This document shows, piece by piece, positions 8,501-16,523 of a stretch of DNA of 20,719 nt. A program made the position numbers and the translations under genes. Each line of letters starts with the position of its first letter. Position 1 is the stretch's first letter. The notes beneath the pieces were generated by a model. The model worked only from the letters and a program-made list of their open reading frames with translations, was not told the DNA's origin and made no database searches. The DNA is from JBJFGR01 sp051892875 (lineage in GTDB: Bacteria > Pseudomonadota > Gammaproteobacteria > Enterobacterales > Succinivibrionaceae), in assembly GCA_051892875.1 (NCBI GenBank), contig JBJFGR010000028.1:1-20719 (forward strand). The letters run 5' to 3'.

Positions 8501-9691
8501 AAGTTCATGAATAATATTAATATATTTTACTTTTATTAAACTTTTTTCATATATACCTGACAAGCTTAAAATACCTACACCTGTTGAATACCCATCTTGG
8601 TGATATAAAACGTTTTCCGCTACAAAATCATCAACCACCACTTTAAATGGAAGAACAACTGCAGGCATTATCGAAATTTTATTAGCAAAACAATCATGAT
8701 TACATATATCTATTGTAGTTTTTTGTTCTAATGCTTTTTCTAAATTTGAAGGAAAGACAAATTTATTTGGTGTAGTTTTTTTATTTTTTGCATCTTTTAC
8801 ATTTTTGGTATCTTTAGATTTTGATAATTTATTCTCTAATAGATTATTTGAATTCTCTGTATATGTTGGAGTTTTTAATTCATCTTCTACAAAACGTTCA
8901 TTATGTAGCAAAACATCTATAAACTTAGCTTTTGTAGCCCCCAGGTAAATAGTTTTTTTACGATATTGTGCTGATGAATAAAACTCTGCAATAGCAACAT
9001 CTACAGCATCAGAAATCATTAAAAAATTGTTAACTACAATATTTTCAATATTAATACTTATTGGAACATCCACCATTGGAAACAAGTCAGAACCATAAGG
9101 TATATCTTGTTTAACCATATCCCCCACATCATCGGTAATAATAGGATTATCAGGAGCTATATAATAAGTTGAATCCTCTTTTTTTGAATAAACTCTTGTT
9201 AAAGATTTAGCTTTATCATTTTTTAAAACAAATGAACGAACTTCATAAAGTCTTTCACTCAAAAAATTTCCAATCAATGGAAAATTCTCTGGTTTATTAC
9301 CAATAATTAACAAAAAGTTAGTAGCTTCTATTTTTGAAAAATTTAAATTAAGTTTAAAAAGAGAGTGCAAATTATATTCTAAAATTACTTTTTCTGATTC
9401 TATTGTAATTACATCAGGAATTCTTAATGCAAAATTATCTATAGAAATTCCATCAATAAATCTTCCTTTTAAATCACCCTCAAGCCCAATATCACTAGAT
9501 TTTAGAAGATTCCAAACCATACCAGTTGCATTATGAGAATACAAAACAACTGTTATTGATATTAAAAGTAAAAAAAATAAAGAAAAAATAAAATAGAAAC
9601 AAACTTTATAAATACGATTTATTGTTTTATAACTAATTCCTAAAATCTTTTTTGATTTTAATTTTACTCTCGATAAATCTAATCTAACCAT
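5510..9691 (-). CDS. tamB: translocation and assembly module inner-membrane protein TamB
   Basis: 1393 aa. TamB is an inner-membrane-anchored, periplasm-spanning protein that works with TamA in outer-membrane protein assembly and lipid transport. One transmembrane segment is visible near the N-terminus (about residues 30-51), followed by the conserved opening G-x-L-K-G-R-F-x-D-G-I pattern. A very long run of short alternating beta-strands follows, as expected for the hydrophobic groove. The C-terminal TamB/DUF490 domain (about 950-1393) ends in an aromatic-rich strand finishing in Phe. It is somewhat longer than E. coli TamB (1259 aa), partly through a Lys/Asn-rich linker with two cysteines at about residues 270-335. 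The ATG overlaps the tamA stop codon in TAATG, so translation is probably coupled to tamA. Confidence 0.92.
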   Translation of the reverse strand: MVRLDLSRVKLKSKKILGISYKTINRIYKVCFYFIFSLFFLLLISITVVLYSHNATGMVWNLLKSSDIGLEGDLKGRFIDGISIDNFALRIPDVITIESEKVILEYNLHSLFKLNLNFSKIEATNFLLIIGNKPENFPLIGNFLSERLYEVRSFVLKNDKAKSLTRVYSKKEDSTYYIAPDNPIITDDVGDMVKQDIPYGSDLFPMVDVPISINIENIVVNNFLMISDAVDVAIAEFYSSAQYRKKTIYLGATKAKFIDVLLHNERFVEDELKTPTYTENSNNLLENKLSKSKDTKNVKDAKNKKTTPNKFVFPSNLEKALEQKTTIDICNHDCFANKISIMPAVVLPFKVVVDDFVAENVLYHQDGYSTGVGILSLSGIYEKSLIKVKYINIIHELGSAQLKDAYIDLINHYSMQGYLYAQSDNEQDYFSLLANHKLEAFIDGDLALLSGKIKILGTENLMVDASLSPLDSVLPFKVEIHSEGLQWPLSRSQYTIGKFNLKAKGNLDGFLAKLELNNISFSISDEKLHVDSLVATNFKKLKIYKLDVTNKNKDEVKLVGHADISGTFGFDGIISGKIKDLSSYVPNVNGHLEFEIEPDFYYQNLDNWKLKTRKLYSKGQIFNQNLLLNNSSLNVLVKKGKYYGNIDDLLLTFGENKLYLKGSFDDNVNIFSKIGIKDFSNFNIAGLIGDANIDLEVNGSIKSPLINLSLSSKNFIFNNHKLKDIQLKGDISTDNYVLTSSKVNLSLREYKIDKYIILRKLSIFITGSEAYHKLLLATKLLDGDLSLTEEGQLNNNRSSYNFNFKDFNLNVKKIITKLESPMMGTLDLKSKIVLNTKTIIFNLNNNKLIIKPIFFDSLTKNGTIKFEAKNFDVMRYKSLLPNNFSMKNSVDIEVDMSFEKGTPIGFINLKSDENHIVYNKNRIDFNEFKTTANFYKDSKVDLITLLDFGKNGNISSKVIVEDPLNKKLLNGNLKVDNVDLNMFAKISPDISHAIGVINAELEYKGSITEPLLFGYIKINDSSIYPIMDIGYVTAINTIMNFKGSTADINSSMFLREKKATIIGSVSWLPEIVANLTIDTEELPINLLGYGNGIIKLSLNGEYRDNTATVKGDINFPFADIRVKELPESSISSSSDVIEISKDEEGNYVVKKNTNLNISLRINLKIGPDVTVRALGLKTKLKGDLSISQRPKKALTMRGNIDLENGRVHAYGQNLIIEEGKITFNGDVANPNINIRAIRDPHSMENESIKAGVVISGSVSSPQINVFTQPVMSQSESLSYLLRGKGLDQSAASSQSMSSQLLIGIGLMQTSNVISKIGETFGFEDVTLDSKGSGDDTAVEVSAYILPKVQVAYGYGIYNALSEFRVRYEMFPRFYIEGISALEQSIDAIYKFEF

Positions 9692-11553
9692 TATAAATCA
9701 GGCCCTATTCCAAAATGTATATGAAACGGAATATGTGTTTCAGAAATACCTGCTGCAACATCAAATTTTATCAAACCAATTGGCGATATATAACGAACAC
9801 CTGTACCTACACCAATATTAAAATCTTTTTTATTAAAATTATTATATGCATGCCCAATGTCCGCAAATAATGTTTGTCTAATATCTGAAAATGTAGGAAC
9901 TTGCAACTCCCCTGAGCCTACTGTTAAATATCTTCCACCTGCTAAATATCCTTCACTATCCCTTACAGATAAAGTATTATACCCAAAACCTCTAACAGTA
10001 GTATCACCACCAGTAAAAAATCTAAATGATGGTGGTATTTTTGAATAATCATCACTAAAGTTTATACCTAAATCATATCTCATTAAAAAACGAGAGTTTC
10101 TCGTCGGACTGGTTAACCATTTATATTGAGCGTAAATATGTAAAAAATTAATATCATCTGGTGAATGATAAGTTGCAGACATTTGTAAATTAAATCTCTG
10201 ACCAGTTCTAGGATCTAGTCTCGGAAAAGCTTTATAGTAACTTAATTTATACTTAGGTCCAATAAGTTTGGCATATCCTTCATCAATACCTTGAATATAA
10301 TCTTCTAAATGAACAAATGCTCCATAATCAAAACTCCAATTTGAATAGTCTTGATCAACGTAATGCACCTCAAATGTAGATATTTGAGAATCCGTATCAT
10401 TTAAATCAATATAGTTCTGCCTAGCCTGTATATAATAAAAGTCTTTTAAAGGATTTTTTCTAGGTATTTTATAACTGGCTAAAAAATCTTGCTTAATAGC
10501 CGAAATTTCCGCTTGAAGCAATAAAGAATCACCTCTTTCATTTAAAAGAGGCATATTCCACTTAATTGTTCCTCTTAGCTTTTCATCTGTAACATATCCA
10601 ATTCCTAATTCAACAATATTAAATTTTTTTCTTTTGATATCTATATTAATTGGTATTTTATCGTCTTTTGATTTTATAAAATCGGGAAATATATTAACAC
10701 TCTCAAAATAACCTGTATCATAAATAGCACTAGAAACGCTACTAATACGTTCCATATTAAATCTTTCATTTGGATGTAACGTTACCAAATTTGATATAAC
10801 GTCCTTATACTGTACATCTCCTGAGTAATTTATACTATGATATTTTTGGACTATTCCTGTATCAATAATTAAAAAAATATCCGCTACATTTTCGTCTACA
10901 TTAACAACAATCTGAGACTTCACAAAATGAGCATTAAAATAACCCAATGTTAAAGCTCTGCTAAGCATTCTAGATTTTAAAGTTTCATAATCCTCATGTC
11001 TAAAAATAGAATATTGTTTCAAAGGCATAGTTCTAAAAATATACATATAATACGGATCATTTAAACCTTCACCAAGTACTGCAACATTGACTAATCTAAC
11101 AAATACGGGTTTACCCAAATCTATATAAACTAGTAGTTTGGCATTTTTTTTAGACTTAAATCTATAAGCAACCTTTGCATGATAATACCCAAAAACTTTT
11201 ACAGACTCTAAAATTTTATCGGTTATAAACTCTTTTCGATATAAAAAATTTACTCTTTTTATATTTGGTAAAATTGAAAGATAAGCTTCAACATTATCCC
11301 TAACATTCCCTGAAATTCCTATTATTTCATAACTTATCTCTTTATCTAAAACTTTAGGAGAAACATCTAAATTGTAATCAGGTTCACTATCCCATATATC
11401 AGATGACACCTGTTCTTCTTCATAATTACCTATAATATTCGGATAGTGTATATAAGCTAAGGATTTATTACAAAATATTAAAAATAAAAAAAAGAATATA
11501 TAAGGGATATACTTAACATTAAAAAAAATTCTACTAGTGAACACAAACTTCAT
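9691..11553 (-). CDS. tamA: outer-membrane assembly factor TamA (Omp85 family)
   Basis: 620 aa. TamA is the Omp85-family partner of TamB. A signal peptide is visible (hydrophobic residues 17-28, SLA around 31-33). Residues about 50-300 fit three POTRA domains with the usual G-Y-x-x-A-x-V and G-Y-F-N-A-H-F strand patterns. From about 310 to the end is the 16-stranded barrel domain. The L6 loop motif of the family is clear: TGGDTTVRGFGY at about 514-525, including Arg521. The protein ends in GIGPDL, close to the ends of other TamA proteins. The ATG has AAAGGGTG about 8 nt upstream. The gene lies directly after the pdxH terminator, so its promoter must be within or beside that terminator, and it overlaps tamB by one base. 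Confidence 0.92.
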   Translation of the reverse strand: MKFVFTSRIFFNVKYIPYIFFFLFLIFCNKSLAYIHYPNIIGNYEEEQVSSDIWDSEPDYNLDVSPKVLDKEISYEIIGISGNVRDNVEAYLSILPNIKRVNFLYRKEFITDKILESVKVFGYYHAKVAYRFKSKKNAKLLVYIDLGKPVFVRLVNVAVLGEGLNDPYYMYIFRTMPLKQYSIFRHEDYETLKSRMLSRALTLGYFNAHFVKSQIVVNVDENVADIFLIIDTGIVQKYHSINYSGDVQYKDVISNLVTLHPNERFNMERISSVSSAIYDTGYFESVNIFPDFIKSKDDKIPINIDIKRKKFNIVELGIGYVTDEKLRGTIKWNMPLLNERGDSLLLQAEISAIKQDFLASYKIPRKNPLKDFYYIQARQNYIDLNDTDSQISTFEVHYVDQDYSNWSFDYGAFVHLEDYIQGIDEGYAKLIGPKYKLSYYKAFPRLDPRTGQRFNLQMSATYHSPDDINFLHIYAQYKWLTSPTRNSRFLMRYDLGINFSDDYSKIPPSFRFFTGGDTTVRGFGYNTLSVRDSEGYLAGGRYLTVGSGELQVPTFSDIRQTLFADIGHAYNNFNKKDFNIGVGTGVRYISPIGLIKFDVAAGISETHIPFHIHFGIGPDL

Positions 11554-11577
11554 TAATGAAGCACCCTTTCTATATAT

Positions 11578-11620
11578 AAAAAAAACTCAATATTATCATT
11601 ATACAAAATATCGAGTTTTT
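11578..11620 (-). terminator. intrinsic terminator after pdxH
   Basis: On the minus strand the arms AAAAACTCGATATT and AATATTGAGTTTTT pair with one mismatch. The right arm runs into eight consecutive T residues. It lies 22 bp after the pdxH stop and just upstream of tamA, so it separates the two units. Confidence 0.8.
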
Positions 11621-11641
11621 ATGCAGTTAAATAATGTTAAT

Positions 11642-12283
11642 TTATGGAGCTAAACGACTAACATTCCAGGAACCATCTTGTTCCTTTTCATATATAAAAC
11701 GATCATGTAAACGACTTGGCCTACCTTGCCAAAATTCAACACTATTAAATGTCACTCTAAACCCACCCCAAAATGTTGGAACAGGAATTTCTCCATCTTT
11801 CCACTTTTGTTTTAATTCCATAAATTTACTTTCTAAAGCAGAACGTGCACTAATCTTTGCTGATTGATGAGATACCCAAGCACCAATTTGTGAATCTTTT
11901 GGTCTAGATGTAAAATATTTTACAATTTCTAATGAACTTAACTTTTCTGCCACACCTAAGAATGACACTTGACGCTCTAACATATACCATGGAAATAGTA
12001 TTGAAACTTTTGGATTTTCAAGTAATTGTTGAGCTTTTCTTGAACCATAATTTGTAAAAAATACTAAACTGTTACGATCATAATTCTTTAAAAGAACCAT
12101 TCTTGAATATGGTTGTCCAGAAGAATCTACTGTACTCACAACCATGCCTGTAGGATCATAAATTCCTGAATCTATTGCATTTTTTAACCATATTTCAAAT
12201 AAATCAATAGGTTCTTTAGTCAAATCTTCTTCAGATAATCCACCTTCTGTGTAATTTCTACGAAATCCTGAAACGTCAATCAT
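11642..12283 (-). CDS. pdxH: pyridoxamine/pyridoxine 5'-phosphate oxidase
   Basis: 213 aa, close to the E. coli PdxH length (218). The enzyme is FMN-dependent and oxidises pyridoxine or pyridoxamine 5'-phosphate to pyridoxal 5'-phosphate, in the cytosol. Family motifs are intact: RMVLLK and NYGSRK (FMN contacts), SRPKDSQIGAW and SAKIS in the middle. The C-terminal signature VEFWQGRPSRLHDRF ends in VSRLAP. GAGG about 6 nt before the ATG supports the start. It is the last gene of its transcription unit, 24 nt after the Nif3-like gene and followed by a strong terminator. Its product is the cofactor of NifS, encoded upstream in the same strand run, although there is no sign that the two are co-regulated. 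Confidence 0.96.
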   Translation of the reverse strand: MIDVSGFRRNYTEGGLSEEDLTKEPIDLFEIWLKNAIDSGIYDPTGMVVSTVDSSGQPYSRMVLLKNYDRNSLVFFTNYGSRKAQQLLENPKVSILFPWYMLERQVSFLGVAEKLSSLEIVKYFTSRPKDSQIGAWVSHQSAKISARSALESKFMELKQKWKDGEIPVPTFWGGFRVTFNSVEFWQGRPSRLHDRFIYEKEQDGSWNVSRLAP

Positions 12284-12307
12284 GTTATCCTCAATATTTA
12301 AAAATTT

Positions 12308-13060
12308 TTATATAGGGCTATTTATATTAATAAATTCATGTTCAATACTAAATTTTTCAGCTAAACATCTACCTAATGCCATTATTCCACAACATTCTGT
12401 AGCGTGGTGCCCACATACAAATGTGGTTATACCTCTTTCATTAGCTAAATGAACATGCTGTTCATGTATTTCTCCTGTAATAAGAACATTATTACCTTCC
12501 ATACTTTCTTCTAAAAATGAACCACCACTGCCAGAACAAACTACAAATTTTTCAACTAAGCGATTTTTTGGGCCTACAATTAAAATATTTCTTCCTAGCA
12601 GGTTGCTTAACATATCACTTAATATACCTACTGTTATAGGTTTTTCAAAATACCCTTTCGCCGCAATATTTGGTATTTCACTATCTTTTATAAATCCGTC
12701 TTGAATACCACCTAGACTTGATACTAATAAAGCATTGTTACCAATAATAGGATGTGCATCCAAAGGTAAATGATATGCAATTAGTGACATACCACCTAAT
12801 TCTTTTACTCTTTCACCCAACACTCCAACTAAACGAGGATCTCCACCTTTCCAATAAAGTCCGTGATGAGTCAATACTAAATCAGCTCCCACAATCTTTG
12901 CCTTATTGAATAAGGCAATATTAGCTGTTACACCAGTTACTATTTTTTTTATATCTGTTTTACCTTTAACTTGTAATCCATTATAACTATAGTCTTTAAA
13001 AGAATTAGAATTCAATAATTCTTCACAAAAATCTAAAATCTGCTCTAATTGCACGCCCAT
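12308..13060 (-). CDS. Nif3-like dinuclear metal centre protein (YbgI/DUF34 family)
   Basis: 250 aa, about the length of E. coli YbgI (247). Members form a toroidal hexamer with two metal ions per subunit. They are often labelled GTP cyclohydrolase 1 type 2, but the physiological role is unsettled. The metal ligands expected from YbgI are present: His65 and His66 in LTHHG, Asp101 in YHLPLDAH, and His218 and Glu222 in GHHATE. The SGSGGS turn and TGEIHEQ motif are also conserved. AAGG lies about 10 nt before the ATG. The gene sits 14 nt downstream of dedD and 24 nt upstream of pdxH, suggesting a dedD-nif3-pdxH unit. Despite the name, Nif3-like proteins are not nitrogen-fixation proteins. Confidence 0.92.
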   Translation of the reverse strand: MGVQLEQILDFCEELLNSNSFKDYSYNGLQVKGKTDIKKIVTGVTANIALFNKAKIVGADLVLTHHGLYWKGGDPRLVGVLGERVKELGGMSLIAYHLPLDAHPIIGNNALLVSSLGGIQDGFIKDSEIPNIAAKGYFEKPITVGILSDMLSNLLGRNILIVGPKNRLVEKFVVCSGSGGSFLEESMEGNNVLITGEIHEQHVHLANERGITTFVCGHHATECCGIMALGRCLAEKFSIEHEFININSPI

Positions 13061-13074
13061 TATTAATTACCTTA

Positions 13075-14076
13075 TTATAAAGAAACTATATTAGAGTTTA
13101 CATTTAATTCTTTATCTACTTGTGTTTTTATATTTGTTAAAGGTTTATCATTAGTTGCTGGTCCGATAACAACAGCATAATTACTACCCTTTTTAACAAT
13201 TTTTAATCCAAAAACTCTTTTATCCAAACCATCTTTCACAGAACCTCTAATTCCTGCTTTTCTAACTCTATCTTGGACTTGTTTCGCTTTTTCTTCTGTA
13301 CTATAAGCTCCTACTTGTAAATATCTACCATGAGGAACTCCATAATCAACAATTTTTGGATTAACTGGAGCAACAGAAATTGGAGTTGGCGTTGGCGTTG
13401 AATTTTTATTTTCGGTACTCACTGATTGAACAACACCTAATTTTACAACGTTATTATCTTTTAATTTTTTTTCTTCCACTAATTGTTTAGCTTTCATCTC
13501 AGCTTCCAACTGAGATTTTTTTGCTGCTTCAATCTGAGCTCTTTGAGCTTCTTTTTCAGCTTTAGCTTTAGCTAAAGTTAGCTCTCTTTCTTTTGCTAAT
13601 CTTTCTTTAGTTTGAATTTCCTGATTTTTTATTTCTTCCTGTTTTTTTGCTATATCAGCTCTTGAATTTCCTGTAACTGTTGGATTCACCACACCAACAA
13701 CTACTCCTGATTTAGTAGTATCATTTTCTAAAACAAGTGGTGGTTCCCCCTCATCAGCTAGTAAATCACCATATCCAAATTCATCAATAGACTCATCAAC
13801 CACACCATCCATTATAGTTGTATCTGCATCCATATTATTAGAAGAAAAATCTTGTGAAAATTCTAATGAGTTATTTAAGTCTTTATTATTGACATTATTA
13901 TCAATTGCTTGTTTATTCTTTTTAGCCATTACTTCCTGAGATATTTGTTCAATAGACTTAGGAGGTGTAACATTATTTTCTTCGTTTGGAAATAACATCG
14001 GGCTAAATAATGTTATAGTTGTTATTATTGTAAAACCACCAACTAAACACTTTACAAACGGTTGCACGTCACTCAC
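13075..14076 (-). CDS. dedD: SPOR-domain cell division protein DedD
   Basis: 333 aa. DedD-type proteins are anchored in the inner membrane and bind denuded septal peptidoglycan through a C-terminal SPOR domain. Residues about 7-29 form the single membrane segment. Residues 30-150 are acidic and probably disordered. Residues about 155-215 are Ala/Lys/Glu-rich and likely a coiled coil. A short Thr-Pro repeat follows near 227, and residues 250-333 are the SPOR domain, starting GRYLQVGAYS and with the second-half strand YAVVIGP. The start is GTG at 14076, with GGAG about 9 nt upstream. Its position after accD and folC matches the gammaproteobacterial folC-dedD order. It is longer than E. coli DedD (220 aa) because of the linker. 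Confidence 0.85.
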   Translation of the reverse strand: MSDVQPFVKCLVGGFTIITTITLFSPMLFPNEENNVTPPKSIEQISQEVMAKKNKQAIDNNVNNKDLNNSLEFSQDFSSNNMDADTTIMDGVVDESIDEFGYGDLLADEGEPPLVLENDTTKSGVVVGVVNPTVTGNSRADIAKKQEEIKNQEIQTKERLAKERELTLAKAKAEKEAQRAQIEAAKKSQLEAEMKAKQLVEEKKLKDNNVVKLGVVQSVSTENKNSTPTPTPISVAPVNPKIVDYGVPHGRYLQVGAYSTEEKAKQVQDRVRKAGIRGSVKDGLDKRVFGLKIVKKGSNYAVVIGPATNDKPLTNIKTQVDKELNVNSNIVSL

Positions 14077-14101
14077 AATAAAATTCTCCAGTAAAATCTA
14101 T

Positions 14102-14128
14102 AAAATTAGTTTCTTTTTAACTAATTTT
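14102..14128. terminator. hairpin between folC and dedD
   Basis: A perfect 10-bp stem (AAAATTAGTT / AACTAATTTT) with a 7-nt loop lies in the 76-bp folC-dedD gap. On the minus strand only four T residues end the stem before ATAG, so it may be a weak terminator or a processing site. On the plus strand six T residues follow, but no plus-strand gene ends here. Confidence 0.45.
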
Positions 14129-14152
14129 TTAATTCATAAATTCTTTAATTTT

Positions 14153-15448
14153 TTAATTCTTTATAGCTAAAACTTGCTCAACAGTTAAAAAAGAACCAAA
14201 AACTACCAATTCAGCATCATGCGGAATATCATTCTTTGCTGCGTTATATGCATCTGTTATAGAATTATATACCATAATATTATTTTTATTGACACCTAAT
14301 GATAATAAAACATCAACCATTTCTTCTTTTGGTGCCCCTCTTGGTCCAAGTAAAGATGATGTATATATTTTTGAAAAGTTACCAATTACATATGATAAAG
14401 TACTTCTTATATCTTTATCCTTCAACATTCCTATAACAGCATAACGCTCTTTTTTTATTCTATTCTGTAAACAATCATTTAAATATCTTGCTGCAGGAGG
14501 ATTATGAGCAACATCAATAATTGTTATAGGATTATTAGATATTACTTCAAATCTTCCACGTAAAACAGCATTCTTAATACCTTCTTTTATAGTGGTTTCA
14601 TTTATAGATGAATATTCCTTATTTTCAGATAATAACAAAGATGCCATTATTGATAAAGGGGCATTAATCATTGGTAATGTCGGTATTTCAATATTATCTA
14701 TAATAACTGGTTTTTTGAATAAAAAATTAGTATTATTATTTTTTTGATAGATAATATCTTTATTAAGTTCAAATAAAGATTGATCTTTTGATAAAGAATT
14801 TTTAATTACCTCTAAGGCATTTTCTTCAATATTTCCCACTATTACAGATCTTGTTGTTGGCTTAATAACCCCAGCTTTTTCAAAAGCTATTTTTTCAATT
14901 GTATCACCCAAAATATGACAATGATCCAAACCTATACTTGGAATAATCACAATATCAGCATCTAATATATTAGTGGCATCAAGTCTACCACCTAAACCAA
15001 CTTCCAAAACAAGAACTTGGCATTTATTTTTTTTATAAATATATAAAGCAGCTAAGGTTGTAAATTCAAAAAAAGTTAAATGAACACCCAATTCTTTTTG
15101 TGATGATAAAACTTCTCCATAAGCATCACATAATTCCGTATCTAAAACTTCACTTCCATTACAAATAATACGTTCATTGAACTTTAAAATATGAGGAGAA
15201 GTGTACAATCCCACACTAATATTTGAATGATTCAAAATACTACTTAACATTGTCGCTGTAGAACCTTTTCCATTAGTTCCTGCAACAGTTACAATTTTTG
15301 TATTCGGAAAATTTAAAACATCTAAATGTTGAGCAACTACTTTAATCCTATCAAGACCTAAGTCAATAATATTTGGATTTAAATTATTTAAATAATCTTG
15401 CCATTCATCAAAATTTTGGGGATTTGAAACTTTACTAAAATCAGACAT
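14153..15448 (-). CDS. folC: bifunctional folylpolyglutamate synthase / dihydrofolate synthase
   Basis: 431 aa from the ATG used here. FolC joins L-glutamate to dihydropteroate, then extends the polyglutamate tail of folates, using ATP in the cytosol. The Mur-ligase-like P-loop VAGTNGKGST is near residue 60. The folate-synthase motif GGRLDATN and the IGLDH...GVIKP segment follow, and the second-domain motif IDVAHNP is at about 310. The ATG at 15448 is preferred because it leaves the usual ~16 residues before the first conserved Trp. An in-frame GTG nine bases upstream (15457) is an alternative, and neither has a good Shine-Dalgarno. The gene begins only 18 nt beyond the T-run of the accD terminator, which raises the question of how it is transcribed. 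Confidence 0.94.
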   Translation of the reverse strand: MSDFSKVSNPQNFDEWQDYLNNLNPNIIDLGLDRIKVVAQHLDVLNFPNTKIVTVAGTNGKGSTATMLSSILNHSNISVGLYTSPHILKFNERIICNGSEVLDTELCDAYGEVLSSQKELGVHLTFFEFTTLAALYIYKKNKCQVLVLEVGLGGRLDATNILDADIVIIPSIGLDHCHILGDTIEKIAFEKAGVIKPTTRSVIVGNIEENALEVIKNSLSKDQSLFELNKDIIYQKNNNTNFLFKKPVIIDNIEIPTLPMINAPLSIMASLLLSENKEYSSINETTIKEGIKNAVLRGRFEVISNNPITIIDVAHNPPAARYLNDCLQNRIKKERYAVIGMLKDKDIRSTLSYVIGNFSKIYTSSLLGPRGAPKEEMVDVLLSLGVNKNNIMVYNSITDAYNAAKNDIPHDAELVVFGSFLTVEQVLAIKN

Positions 15449-15466
15449 ATATATCACTATATCAGC

Positions 15467-15492
15467 AAAAAGCCTGACATAGCCAGGCTTTT
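15467..15492 (-). terminator. intrinsic terminator after accD, overlapping the folC leader
   Basis: A perfect 9-bp stem (AAAAGCCTG / CAGGCTTTT) with a 7-nt loop, followed on the minus strand by a T-run ending at 15467. It is 31 bp after the accD stop and directly in front of folC. Confidence 0.8.
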
Positions 15493-15523
15493 ATAAAATA
15501 AAAAGGTTTTAAGTTCGAAAAAA

Positions 15524-16396
15524 TTAAGCACTTGCAGAGTCTGCACTCATGGAGATATTCATAAACATTGCAACAATATTTGCTAATTTATCTCTCATTT
15601 GACGTCTATCAACTATAATATCAATAGCACCTTTCTGTAATAAGAATTCAGAACGTTGAAATCCTTCAGGTAACTTTTCACGTACAGTCTGTTCTATTAC
15701 TCTTGGACCAGCAAAGCCTATTAATGCCTTAGGTTCTGCAACATTAACATCACCTAACATTGCTAAACTAGCACTCACACCACCCATTGTTGGGTTTGTA
15801 AGAACACTGATAAAAGGTAATCCAGCTTCTGACAATTTTTGTAATGCTGCTGAAGTTTTTGCCATTTGCATTAAAGAAAACAAAGATTCTTGCATACGTG
15901 CACCACCAGAAGTCGAGAAACAAATAAACCCTCTACGTTCAGCAATACAAGTTTCTACAGCCTTAACAAACCTAGCACCAACAACGGACCCCATAGAACC
16001 GCCCATGAATGAAAATTCAAAGGCAGCACATACAACAGGAATTTTTTTTACAGTACCTTTTATAACAATTAATGCATCCTTTTCGTTAGTAGATTTTTGA
16101 GCTGCTACTATACGATCTTTATAACGCTTAATATCTTTAAATTTTAAAACATCAACAGGTTCTAATTCTGAACCAATTTCCATTTGACCTGCTACATCTA
16201 AAAAACGTTGTAACCTTTCTCTAGCACCGATTTTCATATGATGACCACACTTGGGACACACATACAAATTACGTTCTAATTCTGCACGATATAAAACCTG
16301 ATCACATGATTCACACTTAGTCCACACCCCTTCAGGAATATTATGCTTTACACTTTTTTCATTTTTAGGTGTAAGAATTTTTTCTAGCCAGCTCAT
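15524..16396 (-). CDS. accD: acetyl-CoA carboxylase carboxyltransferase subunit beta
   Basis: 290 aa. AccD and AccA form the carboxyltransferase that moves carboxyl from biotin on AccB to acetyl-CoA, giving malonyl-CoA. The N-terminal zinc ribbon is complete (Cys28, Cys31, Cys47, Cys50). The crotonase-like core has the GGSMGSVVG oxyanion region, TSGGARMQES, PTMGGVSAS and FAGPRVIEQTVRE. The ATG at 16396 gives the family's MSWLEKI start and lies 7 nt after AGG; an in-frame TTG one codon upstream is unlikely. The protein ends soon after the core, as in other short AccD proteins. A perfect TATAAT upstream and a terminator downstream suggest it can be transcribed as a single gene. Confidence 0.97.
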   Translation of the reverse strand: MSWLEKILTPKNEKSVKHNIPEGVWTKCESCDQVLYRAELERNLYVCPKCGHHMKIGARERLQRFLDVAGQMEIGSELEPVDVLKFKDIKRYKDRIVAAQKSTNEKDALIVIKGTVKKIPVVCAAFEFSFMGGSMGSVVGARFVKAVETCIAERRGFICFSTSGGARMQESLFSLMQMAKTSAALQKLSEAGLPFISVLTNPTMGGVSASLAMLGDVNVAEPKALIGFAGPRVIEQTVREKLPEGFQRSEFLLQKGAIDIIVDRRQMRDKLANIVAMFMNISMSADSASA

Positions 16397-16434
16397 CAAT
16401 CAACCTATTTCTAGTATCTTAAAAAATTTGGTAT

Positions 16435-16463
16435 ATTATAATTCAAAAAAAGAAAACTTGCAT
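16435..16463 (-). promoter_or_regulatory. candidate accD promoter
   Basis: On the minus strand a perfect TATAAT (16440 to 16435) lies about 39 bp before the accD ATG. The -35 position 17 bp upstream (ATGCAA) is a poor match, so the call rests on the -10 box and its position. Confidence 0.4.
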
Positions 16464-16480
16464 ATTTCTTTATTTAAAAT

Positions 16481-16510
16481 AATTAGGTAATTACATACAA
16501 TTGCCTAATT
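16481..16510 (-). terminator. hairpin after nifS, probable terminator
   Basis: Arms AATTAGGCAATT and AATTACCTAATT (minus strand) pair with one internal mismatch around a 6-nt loop. ATTTTAAATAAAG follows on the minus strand. It lies 14 bp after the nifS stop and before the accD promoter. Confidence 0.55.
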
Positions 16511-16523
16511 ATAACATAAAAAA

